Source of the DNA: Rotaria sp. Silwood1 | Taxonomy: Eukaryota; Rotifera; Eurotatoria; Philodinida; Philodinidae | Direction of reading: 5' to 3' | DNA length: 64,000 nucleotides | Assembly (NCBI GenBank): GCA_905250075.1 | Contig: CAJNOP010000003.1 | Coordinates: 521,507 to 585,506, forward strand | Part shown: positions 37,001-49,100 of the stretch, one piece after another | Numbering within the stretch: position 1 is the first letter of the stretch | Layout: every line of letters begins with the position of its first letter | Position numbers and translations under genes: made by a program | The notes under the pieces: generated by a model | Databases searched by the model: none | What the model was told of the DNA's origin: nothing | What the model saw: the letters and a program-made list of their open reading frames with translations, nothing else

Positions 37001-38060
37001 AAGTTGTTTAAGTGCTTGTTGTTGTTGTTCTTGTACTTTTTCCATATGTTTCATTCTTGTATCAACACAATCATTTAAGAGTTTATTAGAATCAGTTGTT
37101 TGTTGAACATGTGTTACAGGGATAACAACACCATTTGTATGTGCTTTGTGTTGTTGTTGTTGAATTTCATTAAGTACATTATTCATTCTTTGTTCGAATT
37201 CATTTTGTAATTTAAGAAATGGTTGAGCAACAGAAACAGCCACTGATGCAGCAACAGTTGCAGCAAGAGATGTAGCTGTTTGTTGTTGTTCACTTGTTGA
37301 TGTTAAATCATTGTTTGTAGTATTTGAAAGTGATTGAATTGGTATAGAACGTTGTTGTCCTTGATTTATTGAAAAACGTTTAGCTAATTGTGAACGAGCA
37401 AAAGCAGTTTTCGATGTTGCTGAATCTTTGTCAAAACGTGATATTTGAACATCAGGTGTTGAATGTACTTGAGATGGAATAGATGGTTTTGGTAAAGTTA
37501 ATGGTGTTAGTAATGGATTAGTGAAATCTATTTTCAAAAAAAAATATATATGAACAATGTCAGTGTTTGAAAATTTCTTAAATATCTTGTAAATACTTAC
37601 TGTTATCTATTGGATTTTCATTTTCTCGTTCTCCATAATCTTCAGCACCAACAATAGTTACAATAGCAAGTTCATCGTCAGTTGGTGACTGTCGTTGTTG
37701 TCGTTCAGCAGGTGATGAATTTGATGATAAAGTAACATCGATAGATGATTGAATTAAATTATCATTTGAATTACGATTTCCACCTGATGTTAAATGAGGT
37801 GCATAATTAATAATTTTTTCTTGTTTTTTTGAATGTGAACTTTGACTTGTAGCTGATGATGGTCGAACTAATTTAATGTCATCGAAATGACGTTTAGAAT
37901 TACTTGGTGGAATACGATCATTTAGACAAGTCATTGTTACTATTGAATCATGGTCATCATTATCGGCTATTTCAACTAATGGTTCACGTTTTTGTTGAAT
38001 AGGTGTAGTAGTTTCAAATTTATTTGTATTTAAAAGAAGAATCAGATTATCGTCTTCCAT
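34015..38060 (-). CDS. TALPID3 (KIAA0586)-like centrosomal/ciliary protein
   Basis: Four exons: 37601-38060, 35891-37527, 34906-35839 and 34015-34829, with phases 1, 0 and 1, giving 1281 residues (human TALPID3 is about 1530). Most is low-complexity (poly-Gln, Ser/Pro, Arg-Ser stretches). Conserved islands point to TALPID3: an AFMEAVYGRSLYDKIKKDGK segment with PYFKLR (about residue 650-690), resembling the VYGKAPYQ..PYLRF motif, and AIDWLEQELIARFMSQL (about residue 870). Coiled coils occur near NNVLNEIQQQQHK and LHERIKEIDEAKNLL. TALPID3 acts at the distal centriole in ciliogenesis and Hedgehog signalling; rotifers are heavily ciliated. The start was placed at 38060 (MEDDNLILLL) because the upstream extension is hydrophobic low-complexity sequence. 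Several His-rich frames overlapping this gene are shadows. Confidence 0.75.
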
Positions 38061-38820
38061 GGAGAACAAAAAAAAAGTGTTTAGAAACAATGAATTCTCA
38101 AACTGAAAAAAAAAAGAACTATGATTAATCAATAACTCATCGTATGATTAGTTCGGTTTTTTTGTCTATCATAACAATAGGTGATACTTGTTTTTCCATG
38201 ACAACTGATGATATAAGAATTTTAATTTTTCTAAGTACCTAAATTTTTTCTAAATGAAATATATTTGTTTTAATATGGAAAATCATATTTACTGGTCGTC
38301 ATCAAAATTAAAATTTTCATTCTAATGTATGATTACGGACGACATCTATCCATTAGATATTAGAAACAAAAGATCTAGCTAGACACTACGTAGAGAAGAC
38401 TGAGTTTATTCCAATATTTATGCGTTACAGATCTAGTTTTTGTCGAGAAATAATGATAGATATTCTTTCATTATTAAATTTTGTTTTTGAGTGTCACTAA
38501 ACATAGTCTCATTTTAGAATGTAATTTGTAATAATCATTCAGTCTCAATTAATATTTGTATTTGACGATCATTTCTGAGTAGAAATACAGCAACAAACAG
38601 AAACGAATTACAACGTTATGATATGTTCAAAGTATTTCCTCAATATCCAAGGTATATTGTGAAGAGCGCTTTCTTTTCAGTTTTTATGTTTGATTGATGT
38701 ATATCATCGTGTTTGAAAATTACAAGACATTTTACGTAGAGTGAAAAAAAATATAATATGATTCATATCTTTTGAAATATTAAAGTACAAGACATTGTGA
38801 CGAGCATTGATGTAATGATA
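38061..38820. other. Spacer between TALPID3-like and F-box/LRR genes
   Basis: AT-rich with no recognised gene. It should contain the TALPID3-like promoter and the 3' UTR of the F-box/LRR gene. Confidence 0.5.
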
Positions 38821-41267
38821 TTACCACAGAATTCTAGCTAGATCATTTTCTAGACCATTAGCCAATTGTCGAACTATTTGATCATCATCTATCAAATTGA
38901 ATTGAATATTCAGTGTCATGAGTATCTACGTGATATGAATACATATGAATATGAGATAGACAAAAAGAAAATTAATATTACTACATTATACTTTAATGAC
39001 TTAATCAGATGTAACACTCCTTGAGAATGAATTTTATTTTTTGAAAGATTTAATATCTTTAATTTCTATGTATAATAGTTTAAATGAATATGAGATATAT
39101 TAATCAATAAGAATCTTTTCTCACTGTATTGTTTTGTAATGCATTAGCCAAATAGTATGCTCCTTCATCACTTATGCCATTCTCTTGAAGATTTAGCGTT
39201 GTTAGAGTCTGTATTATGTGATAAAAATCAGCATAAAAAAGAAAAACTTATTCATGGAATGATCTTACATTGTTATTTTCTAATGCATTAGCTAAATATT
39301 GTGTCCCTCGATTACCAATGTCACCGACTTCAAGCATCAATTCTGTAAGTGTCTATATTAAACAAACACTATCAATGAAGAAAATACATAGAAATTTGAT
39401 CTCACTGTATGATTTTGTAATACGTTAGCTAAAACTCGAGCTCCTTCAAAACCTATTGTATTACCACCAAGATGTAGTGTTGTAAGTGTCTTTATGAAAG
39501 GACAAAAATGAACAATGAAACATTTATGAATAAGATAACTTCATTTACTGTATTATTTTGTAATGAATCAGCCAGATATTTTACTCCTCGAAAGTCAATA
39601 TCATTCATCATAAGATTTAATGTGGTGAGTATCTAAATTGATGGATACACGTCAATGTGCAATAACGGAATAAAAAAGAAACCATATTTTACTGTATTAT
39701 TGTGTAATGCATTTGCCAGATATTGTACTCCTTGGTTACATATTTGGTTCCATCGTAGATTTAAAGTTGTCAATGCCTATATGAAATGATAAAGACTTGT
39801 AGAAAATAGAGATGTATAGAAACTGTCATTCACCTTATTATTTCTTAATACATCAATCAAATATTGTACTCCGTCGTAACCGATATTGTTGACTTCGAGT
39901 GTCAGCGTTTCAAGTGTCTATATCGAATGGTAAAGATGAATATGAAACGCAAAGATACAGAATTATTCTTACTGTGTTTGTTTTTAATGCATTAGCTAGA
40001 AACCGTGTCCCTTCAATGCCTATTACATTGTATCCAAGTTGTATTATTTTTAATGCCTATGTTCAACAGTCAAAAAAAATCATAATATAGAGGAATAGAA
40101 AACGTTATTCACCTTATTATGTTGCAATGCATCAGCTAGATATTCTGTTCCTTGTTGTCCAATAAGATTGAGATCAAGCACTAACGTAGTAAGTGTCTGC
40201 GTGAAACGATGAAGACAAATATGAAATAAATGAATCAACAACTGTGCTTACTTCATTCTTCTTAAGTGCTTTAGACAAATATTGTATGCCGTCTGTACCA
40301 ATTTTGTTTCGTCGAAGATTCAGTATTTTGATTGACTACGTAATGTAAGTAAGAAGAATACAAGATAGAATCATAAGGAATTGTCACTTACTTTATTATT
40401 ACGTATTGCATCAGCCAGATATTGAGTTCCTCGAGAACCGATATTGTTAAATTCCAGAATGAGTGTAGTGAGTGTCTATATGTAATCTCAAAGATGAATA
40501 TAAAACATATGGATGAATTTTTTTTTTATTCGCCTTATTGTTATGTAGCGCATCAGCTAGATATTGTGCTCCTTGAAAACCAATAGCATTATTTGCAAGG
40601 TTCAATGTCATCCGAGTCTGTATAGAAATGGTAAAGACGAATCTAAATTAGATCCATCTGAAATCTCACTATATTGTTCTTTAATGCATTTGCTAGATAT
40701 AGTGCACCTTGATCACCTATTTTATTGCATGAAAGATCCAATATTACGAGTGTCTATATCGAATCATAAACATCAGTATGATATTGTCATGATTAGAACA
40801 ATTGTTTTACTGTATTATTCGATAATATATTAGAGAGACATAATAATTCTTGATTTCTCAATTGTATATTTGAAATATTCAGTGTCGTAAGTGTCTACAT
40901 CATGTGCAATATCAAAATATAAGATTTAGAAATATTATCTTCAGTTAAATCTTTATATAATAATATGAGAAACGATCGGAAGGAAAAATTTATTATATTT
41001 CTATTGACTAAGTATATTCTACTTGATCTAACACATCGAGATTAAGAGAAATCGAGAGTGCTAGAAAAAATTAATTTTCAAAATGTGACGGACACTTACC
41101 TGATATCGATTATATGTGTCGATCAATATGTTAAGTCGGGAGCAAACGTTACGAAGGGACATAATAATCGTTAAATCATCGAGATTGTCAAGAATACGAT
41201 AAACAAGCTCGATAGGTAAATTGATGAGAGACAAAAACATCGGAGTTTTTGTTGAAATGTCTAACAT
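38821..41267 (-). CDS. F-box protein with fifteen ribonuclease-inhibitor-type leucine-rich repeats, one per exon
   Basis: Sixteen exons, all introns phase 0, 482 residues. The first exon (41100-41267) encodes an F-box (FLSLINLPIELVYRILDNLD). Fourteen exons of exactly 84 nt follow, with starts on the plus strand at 40811, 40670, 40534, 40392, 40252, 40113, 39973, 39834, 39693, 39549, 39406, 39269, 39125 and 38982. Each encodes one 28-residue repeat of the form TLTTLNL..N.IG..G.QYLA and ALQNNT. The last exon (38821-38925) holds the fifteenth repeat and the stop. Introns are 52-60 bp except the first (205 bp). The repeats are NLRC3/RNase-inhibitor type. As an F-box protein it would present substrates to an SCF ubiquitin ligase. 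The donor at 40533 reads GC instead of GT. The target is unknown. Confidence 0.93.
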
Positions 41268-42480
41268 TTTAAAAAATGCGTCAGTTGAAGTTTGTTTTAG
41301 TATTCGTATAGTCTTGTCTGCTCTGCACTTTAGCTTTTACTGTGATCATGTAATTTCTTGTTTCTACCAATAACTACTAGCGTTCGAAATCAACAATTAT
41401 ATACTAAAGCTATAAGGCAGAAACTGTACGTAAACTTTGTTTTTTCTTTCAATTTTATATCAAGTACTTACTTGTGTCTATATATAGACTGTAAAGTGCA
41501 ACATTTTCCTTTGTTTCCAAAAATCCATAGGAATTCAATCAGCATTTTTTCTGTTCTTTAACATGAAAATGGAAAGAAAAATAACGAATCAATGGATTAA
41601 AAGGATCAATATTTTTCAACGAAATACGTGCAAAACCTTCAGGTTATATAGGTACAGTCGTCAACGATCTTATAGAAAGAAATACAATAATATAGGAAGA
41701 AAACAGAATGTCTGTTGATTTTTTTCTTACATGGCAGTTGTATACAGTCTTCTTTTCGCTTCGTTTTACTCGTATAATCGTATCGCTCCGTATACGATGA
41801 TGTAATAGGGTGATCAAGGTTGAAGCCATTCAATCAGACTCAATAGAATCTCTGAAATCTTCAACACTCAGAATCCGATGGGATTTGACTGTCAGAAACA
41901 AGAAACATTCTTAAGCCAAAAAGTCAAACATAAAATCTTGCAGGCTAGACGAAATTATATGAAAACCGTATGTAAAAGCATCGTCTCTCAAATCTTACAT
42001 CAAATTCTTTTATAAAATATTTCAAAGGTGTTCCGATCATATAAGACTTCCTATATTTTTTCTTGGTGCGAATAGATTCTTTTTGTTTGGGAACAATGAT
42101 TAATGGCATTTTTCGTTCTTGGGCGTATGTATGGATGTGGATCTATTTTTGATTCACACTCACATTATGACGTCCTGTTAAGCACTGGGTCATGTTGCTG
42201 AGTAGTACATCTAAATAATAACGCATCCTGCTCCGCATTACAGAATGTTGCAACTAATAAAAAAAAACCATACTGTTTTTAATAGGATTCAATGAGGCCA
42301 ATTTAAGCAAGGCCGGAATTCATGTAAACCCAACTGTACAAGTTATTTCTTTCGAATTTCTAAGATGTTTTTTTGGTTGAATTTTTTCTTTATGATCGCA
42401 CAAAAAAATAATCAGTGAGTCTTTTGCTTGTCTTCTCGGCAGCAAGGACCGTTTTTTTGTTATTCCTCACCATGGGAAAT
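41268..42480. other. Spacer upstream of the F-box/LRR gene
   Basis: No intact gene is seen. The segment from about 41990 to 42330 is less AT-rich and may belong to the MORN relic that follows, but I cannot translate it convincingly. Confidence 0.4.
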
Positions 42481-42499
42481 AGCTCAAGGCGTTTTTACA

Positions 42500-42905
42500 T
42501 CGTTTAATAGTGCTCGATACGAGAAGAAGTATTCGCAAATAGATTCTCCTGATCTACTGTGATTTTCGATACATAAGACAGGATAGTTGATATAATCTAT
42601 GAACAAGCCATAGGACAATTCAAGGATGACAAGAATAATGGAAAAGGCACATATTACTATGCCAATGGAGACAAGCATACAGGCGATTGGGTCGATGACA
42701 AGAGAGTAGATTAAGGGATTTTTATATGGTACAATGGGAAACGATATGAGAAGGGTGTATTCACGAATATCTTCTTCTGATCTATTATGATGTGGTCGAT
42801 GTATAAGAAAGAAAAGCTGACACAATCTATGAAGAACTCACGTGATAATATAAGAATGGAAAGAGAAATATTACGTTTTGCCAATGGTCAAGTTCAAGGA
42901 AGAAT
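42500..42905 (+). pseudogene. Decayed MORN-repeat gene fragment, duplicated unit
   Basis: On the plus strand 42613-42711 reads GQFKDDKNNGKGTYYYANGD, then HTGDWVDDKRVD and a stop, a clear pair of MORN repeats. After the stop the same frame gives GIFIWYNGKRYEKGVF, another MORN. A roughly 225-bp unit is repeated: 42516-42669 resembles 42742-42890, sharing ATACGAGAAGAAGTATTC-like and GCCAATGG sequence. The second unit is more decayed, with stops around 42842. MORN proteins bind membranes or scaffold cytoskeleton; this copy is non-functional. Confidence 0.7.
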
Positions 42906-43387
42906 ATGATTAAATGATACCTTTGTTGAGTGACCTTATTTCTATTCTTTTATTACGTAACATGCATGCATCTAACAATCTTGATTCTCTTCGCTCACAA
43001 TGAACAAAATATGTAACAGGTAAACGATTTCAAACGTTCTTTGAATTTTTTTAAAATAAATTTTCACAAAAGCATGCAATTCATTAACCAAAGTAACGAT
43101 TGTTTTTTTAATGAAGTCGAGAATTAATTATGAAGAAAATTTTATGAATCTTTATCGAACTGTGAAAGTTTTTCATTATTTTCACTCATGATTTAATATT
43201 GTAGTTCAACTACAAAATAAAACTTGATAAATATTTAAATTTACATTCAAGATAATGCTCATTATTTCATTCACGAAAGACTTATATAGAAATATCTAAA
43301 ATTGATATTTTTATGTGTATAAATTTTATAACAAAGAAACTGCGTTTTTTTTCACACAGATAATAAAACAAAAACAAAGCCGTAAAT

Positions 43388-45784
43388 CTATCGTTTAAAC
43401 CATCCAAGACCCCATGTACGTTCTGATTCCGGTGGTACATAATTTGGTGGTAATTCATCTAAATTAGCACTCCATAATTCAGCATTCCTAAATAATATAA
43501 ACATAGGATTATAAAAATCTTTTTTTTTTTCTTTCATAAAGATTTACTCTCGATGTAAGATCCATTTCATAACTTGTTCATAATGTAAATCTTCATAAGT
43601 ACGATTTATTAATCGACAACCAACATTATGAATAAAGCCATACATAAATCTAACAAAATAAACATGAAAAATAAACAAAATTGTTTCTTATCCAAATAAA
43701 TTCAGAAAAAATATATGTGAGAAAGACTGCCCTTTGTAAAATGTATGAATAGGATATTACCAATATTTTTCAATTGCTTCAAAGAGACTAAAAAAGTTTG
43801 AAACTATTGAGTTCGAATCAAAATTTTGTATTGTTTACAAATATATGTTCAATATTTCTTCAGAACTTCTGACTTAAGAATTATCAGTCGACTTTGTAAA
43901 CGCACGAAAATCAAATTTTGACTTTTTTTTGTAGCAATAGTCTTCGTAACTGCATACATGTTACTGCCAATTTTTTTCTACCTAGCTGTAAAGACGAGAT
44001 TGTTCTCCGCAAAGTCATATAAGAATCAAGAAGTTCAGAATAATCATTCAGAAATGATTGAGCTCACTTTATAAGTATGTTTTCCATAGAAATCTAGAAA
44101 ATTTCCGACATTGACACTGTTCACCTTATCAAAAAACTGTTTTCTGATAGATGACTTGGAGCAAACTAATAATTAGTAATACCTTATTTTTTTCGAGAAA
44201 TGTATATTCATTTGTTCACTGTATTTGAAGCAATTTTTACTTCGACTTTGAGTAAGTTTTGGTGCGCTGAAGCTCATTCAAATATAATTTACGAGCCTTG
44301 AAAATGTCAATTCATAACTTTCTTAAGCCAGAAGTCATATATTCGAAAAGAACACAAAAGTTTGATACTGGCTTAATGTTTGCAAGTTTGTACAAGCTCT
44401 TTCAAGAGGTTGAAAAAGAACAAACATTTTTTTTGTCAAACTAGTTTTCTCTGACTCGTTAAAAGCATGAATCATTTCTATGAATTGCTTTGCAAATTTC
44501 TTTTATATCTATCAAAATTTATAAAAATTTTCTCCTTTGAAATCGATTTCTTTATTAGCTGCTCAAAATAAACTCTGTATCTTTTGACTATATATCAATC
44601 TTATTCTAGCTGTATTTTATTTTCTCATTTCAGATAATTTTTAAATTTAAATTATCTACCCCATAACACTGCCTTGTATCGTAGCAACAACTGCTGCCAA
44701 TGGACTATGAAACATTTTAAGTGCAAAACCAACTAATGCTCCGCCGGGTATACAATCATATATCGTTGATTTATTCCGATAAGCTTCAATAGCATATTGA
44801 GTTGTCCTAGAATAAAATAATTTTGTTTTTCATAAAAAAAAAAAACCTTCATTTTGTTCAATGTAAAAAATACATACATCATTGTTTCAGTAATAAATAG
44901 AACAATAAATGCAACTCGGTAAGCTTCTTTCATAAACATAACAACATTAAATTGTCGATAAGCCCTCTAAAATAATATTAATATATAAATATTGTAAAAA
45001 TAAAAATTCTCAATAGAGCTAAGCTCACCTCCTCACCTCAGCCGTTAATCGATCTTGAAATTTTAACATAGATGTTTGGCGAATATAAATAGGTTTCATT
45101 TCTTCTTTTCGATTAAATCCAAATAGACAACCAATACCCATAGCAATAGCCATACATTGCCAATCTTTTACTCTTGCATAAATTGGATATTCACCCAGTT
45201 CACTACAAAATAATAAGTACTGATTTCAGTCAAATCTTTTTTTTGATCTAACATATACATAACAGTACTTAAAACTTTAATTCTTTATATATACTTCATA
45301 CTTATATCAAGTTATGTTACTCATTTATAATAATAATAATAATTCAATTATAGTCTTTTACGTCTAATAGATATTTCATTCTATTTCGATTTCAATCTAT
45401 CATTTCAATAATGAAAATTAAAGCTTACTCTTTCCAAAGAAATCGTTCGACACGATCACGTGGCGTTTCTTGTTTAAATCGAGTTTGTATTAAATTTTCT
45501 AAATCTTCTCTTGTTAGATAATGTTTTCCTAATACTGATAAAACATTTGATGATGGAAGCGTTGATACTTTATCTTTATCAATGAAAGATTTTGTATGAT
45601 CCATATTTTTCGATAGATCAGCATTTAATGCAAGATCTCTATTTGAAATTAATGGTGATGATTCATCAAGAGCTTTCTTTTTTTGATATTCATCATCCAA
45701 AATTGATAAATTTTTATTATTTGAATTTGATCCAAATATATTCAATGGCCATACTAATGAACGTGATAAAAATAAATATATCAT
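43388..45784 (-). CDS. TIMMDC1-like mitochondrial complex I assembly factor (Tim17-family)
   Basis: Six exons: 45429-45784, 45037-45202, 44878-44966, 44660-44806, 43548-43649 and 43388-43487. Phases 2, 0, 2, 2 and 2 all close correctly, giving 319 residues. Membrane-like parts include WQCMAIAMGIGCLFGF, YRVAFIVLFITETMM and GGALVGFALKM followed by SPLAAVVATIQGSVMG. The block AYRNKSTIYDCIPGGALVG resembles VYRNKDALSHFVIAGAVTG of TIMMDC1. TIMMDC1 sits in the mitochondrial inner membrane and helps assemble the complex I membrane arm. The N-terminal ~118 residues are not obviously homologous. Codons before 45784 lack an ATG in frame. Intron 4 (43650-44659) is about 1 kb; the others are short. Confidence 0.7.
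43650..44659 (-). other. Long intron of the TIMMDC1-like gene
   Basis: 1010 bp, phase 2. I found no ORF, RNA gene or clear inverted repeat inside. Length is out of line with the other introns of this gene. Confidence 0.45.
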
Positions 45785-46135
45785 CTTAAAAACAAACAAG
45801 CAAACAATAAGCGAATTTTTAGCATCTTTATTATTAAACGTTATATAATGAATCCCGAGGTTTTTTAATAAACAGTACTAGAAAAAAAAATGTATCGAAA
45901 AAAAAGAAAAAGAAAAAAAAATCCGTATATTCATATATATGTGTATGTATATGCACGTCATATCAACGCACCTAATCTTAATATCTAACTAGAATCGTCA
46001 TTTGAAATATATCCTTTTTTTTTGCTTTTTTTTTTGCTCATAAATGTCTCATAGACCGCTTGATAATAAAAAAAAATAAGATAAACATTTGATTTAAATA
46101 AAAGAGTAAAAGAAACACCAGTAGAGTTCCACATA
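45785..46135. other. Spacer between TIMMDC1-like and FAM120-like genes
   Basis: 351 bp of A/T homopolymers and short microsatellites. It must contain the TIMMDC1-like promoter and the FAM120-like 3' UTR, since both genes are on the minus strand. Confidence 0.5.
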
Positions 46136-49100
46136 TCAAGGGCCATGAGGTCGTTGTTGATGTTCGGCGATCATGGACGGGTGATGACATGATTGCACAG
46201 CTATTGGAATTCCATTATTTGTTGTTGATCGGTGAATATCATATCTTTGAAAAAAGAACGTTTTAGTTAAAAAATAATAATAATTAATGTAACTTACTGA
46301 GTATAATCCCCAGTAGGTAATCTATTCATTTGTCTTTGAATTGATATAGGTGTTTGTTGATGTTTTTGTTGTTCAATGATACGTTGTTGTAATGCTTGTA
46401 TATTTAATTCTTGTGCTTGCATTGAACTTGGTGAAACACGTTGTGATTGTTGTTGATAAGTATTAGTATTAGTATTATTTGTTGGCATTACTGTTGTAAA
46501 ATTAACTGTTCGTTGTGGAGCAATAGGTGCATGTGGTGGAAGGCCAGGTAACATTTGATGATGATGAGGATGATATGGTGTTGTTAGAGGTTGTTGAAAA
46601 GAATTTGTTGATGTTGGTGATGGTTGATAGAATGGTGGTCCATTAGCAATAGTATATGGTGGTGGATGATGAAGATGATTATATGGTGCTATTGAAATAT
46701 GAGGATTAATTATTTGTGTTGGATGAGGATATGGAATAGGTGCTGGTGTTGTAGGAACATGTGGTGGATGCATTTGAAGATGAACAAATTGTTCATCAAG
46801 AGAATTAATAAAACTAAATAATAAAAATATTTGAATGTTCGATGTTGAATAGAATCATGTTTTCAACTTAGAACTTTTTATTTATTAGTTGAATTTTTCC
46901 TTTCTTCAAAGCTACATAACCTCCGAAAGATATTTGTTCATATTTAGATTTGGTTGAGATAAGAACTTTTTAGCAGATTCCTTCTACAAGAGTCTGGCTT
47001 TCGACAAAATAAATTATACTTGGGAATGGTGATCTGAAGCTATGTAAATATGAAGGTCTCTATACAATAATGTCATATATAAATTTTCATCAATATTGGA
47101 TATTACATTGCAAAGATATAGATTTCTTAATATATCTGTGTATTACACAATACTTTATGACAATCGTAGATATATTGAGAAATTCATATCTTAGTAATGC
47201 AATATCCAAAATTGATCTAATTTTATACATGACATAGTTGAATAGGAACCTTCATGTCTACACAATTTCAGATCGAAATTTTGAAACAATATTTTTTTCA
47301 AGAGTTAACTTCTGTAGGTGGAGTTCACTAAACAAGTATTATCTCAACTAAATCTAAGCATAAGTAGAAAATCTTTGAAGGTTATACTACTCTAGTAAAC
47401 TTCTACATATTGGCAACCTATGAAGATGAACGAAGTGGATCATTTAGAAATGTTTTCTCATACGTAACGAAGAGGTTATATAAAATGATTGATTTAGTAA
47501 ACGATTATGAATAATATCTTACTTATTATTTATTGGTTGTTGATGTTGAATAGGCATAGGTTGCATATTATGTATTGAATGAGTTTGTTGGTGTTGTGGT
47601 TGCATGTGTAAATGATTAGCAGGTATTGCTGACGTTGTTGCAGCAATCCATTGATCATTAGATAATGGATGATGTTGTTGTGGTGATGTAGTAAAATTTA
47701 TATTTGTTGCTGTGTGAGTGTTGAATTTAATTGATTGTTGATGATTTTTTGCATTGAATAGAGTACCTAAAAGTAAAAATAAATACACTTTTGTCTTATA
47801 TTGATCAAAATTTCAGATTTTATTCATAATAATTGTTAATTATAGGAAAAGAATATTTTTCATAGAAACTAATAATAATTTTGATTACCATTATTATTCT
47901 TTTTATTTCCAGTATTTTTCATATGACCAGTTTGTTTAAACTGCGCTGGTTGCTGTTGTTGTTGTTGACGATAATTTGCAATGGGTGTTTGTTGTTGATT
48001 ATTAAGTTCATTTGTTGTTGATTGTTTATTATTAGTACGCAATGGTGGACGTGTTGAATTGGCTAAAAGTGTTTGTGTAGGTCCTTGTCGTGATTGATTT
48101 TTCAAAATACGTTGTTGCTGTTGTTGTGGTGCTGCAGGATATTGATATTGTTGTTGTTGTTGCTGTTGTTGTATTGGAGTATGATGTACATTATCATTTG
48201 GTGCTCGATCAAGTATAATATCAAGCAAATGTGAACCAATCTGCGCAAAATGAACCTAAAATTGAAAATTAACAGTCATAATCGATCATTATCATTTACA
48301 ATCGAAATAGTCTTCTATAAAGTATGAGAGAGTATTTTTTGTGATATAACTTAGTATCGAGAAGTGTTTTGATCGAAAACTTTATAGTTAACTCAACCAA
48401 TACGTTGAATAATAATTTGTTTCATCAACATAAGACTTGCTACTAATGAAAAAGTAGCTAAACTTGAATCTTTCTTTTTTGAATCATATTTTGATCACAA
48501 ATCGAAACGTTGTTTTTCTTTAGATGTGGATATTCCATTGTACAGAACAAATCTCATGGCATTTAATTCCTTCTTCGATAGTTCAATGCTATCTCTATCA
48601 AGAATAAAAATTTCATATCAAACGGTTTTAATTTGCCTGATTTATGAAATATTCTTTGAGTAATGTCGGCATAAGAATTGACCGAACTCATCAAAAAGAG
48701 ATCCATAACTTCAATTAGTTTCAACCTTTCGCTTTACAAATTTTTCTAGTGAGAGTTCTGTTCTAATAAACTTTTCTTGAAAGCTTTCACAGTTTCTCTC
48801 TTACATTTCCATCACATAATATAATCATTAAATCTTGATTTTGTTGATAATATTGAGCTTGTAAATATTTTTGATGAAATAATTTTCCATTAAAAAAATG
48901 TGATGGACAACAATATTTTGGATGTATTGGTGCACCACATACTTCATTAGCAAATAAAATTGTTTCAAAACCACGCATAAATAAATGTGCTAATTGTATT
49001 GGTCGTGTTTCATAATTTATTATTTGTATATGATCATATTGATTTAAAAAATTTGTTGATTGTATATTCATTAATGGTTTAGGTTGTAATTCTGTTATTA

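Noticed and set aside
36547..37002. His/Leu-rich ORF overlapping the TALPID3-like gene, with a similar one at 34347-34808
   Set aside because: Out-of-frame shadows of low-complexity Gln/Ser/Pro coding sequence in the real gene.
38821..40900. Regularly spaced ~84-bp similar segments separated by ~57 bp, superficially like a CRISPR array
   Set aside because: The repeats are translated LRR exons with splice signals at each edge and diverged sequence; spacers are introns.
42484..42825. 113-codon minus-strand ORF over the MORN relic
   Set aside because: Antisense shadow; the plus strand translates to recognisable MORN repeats.
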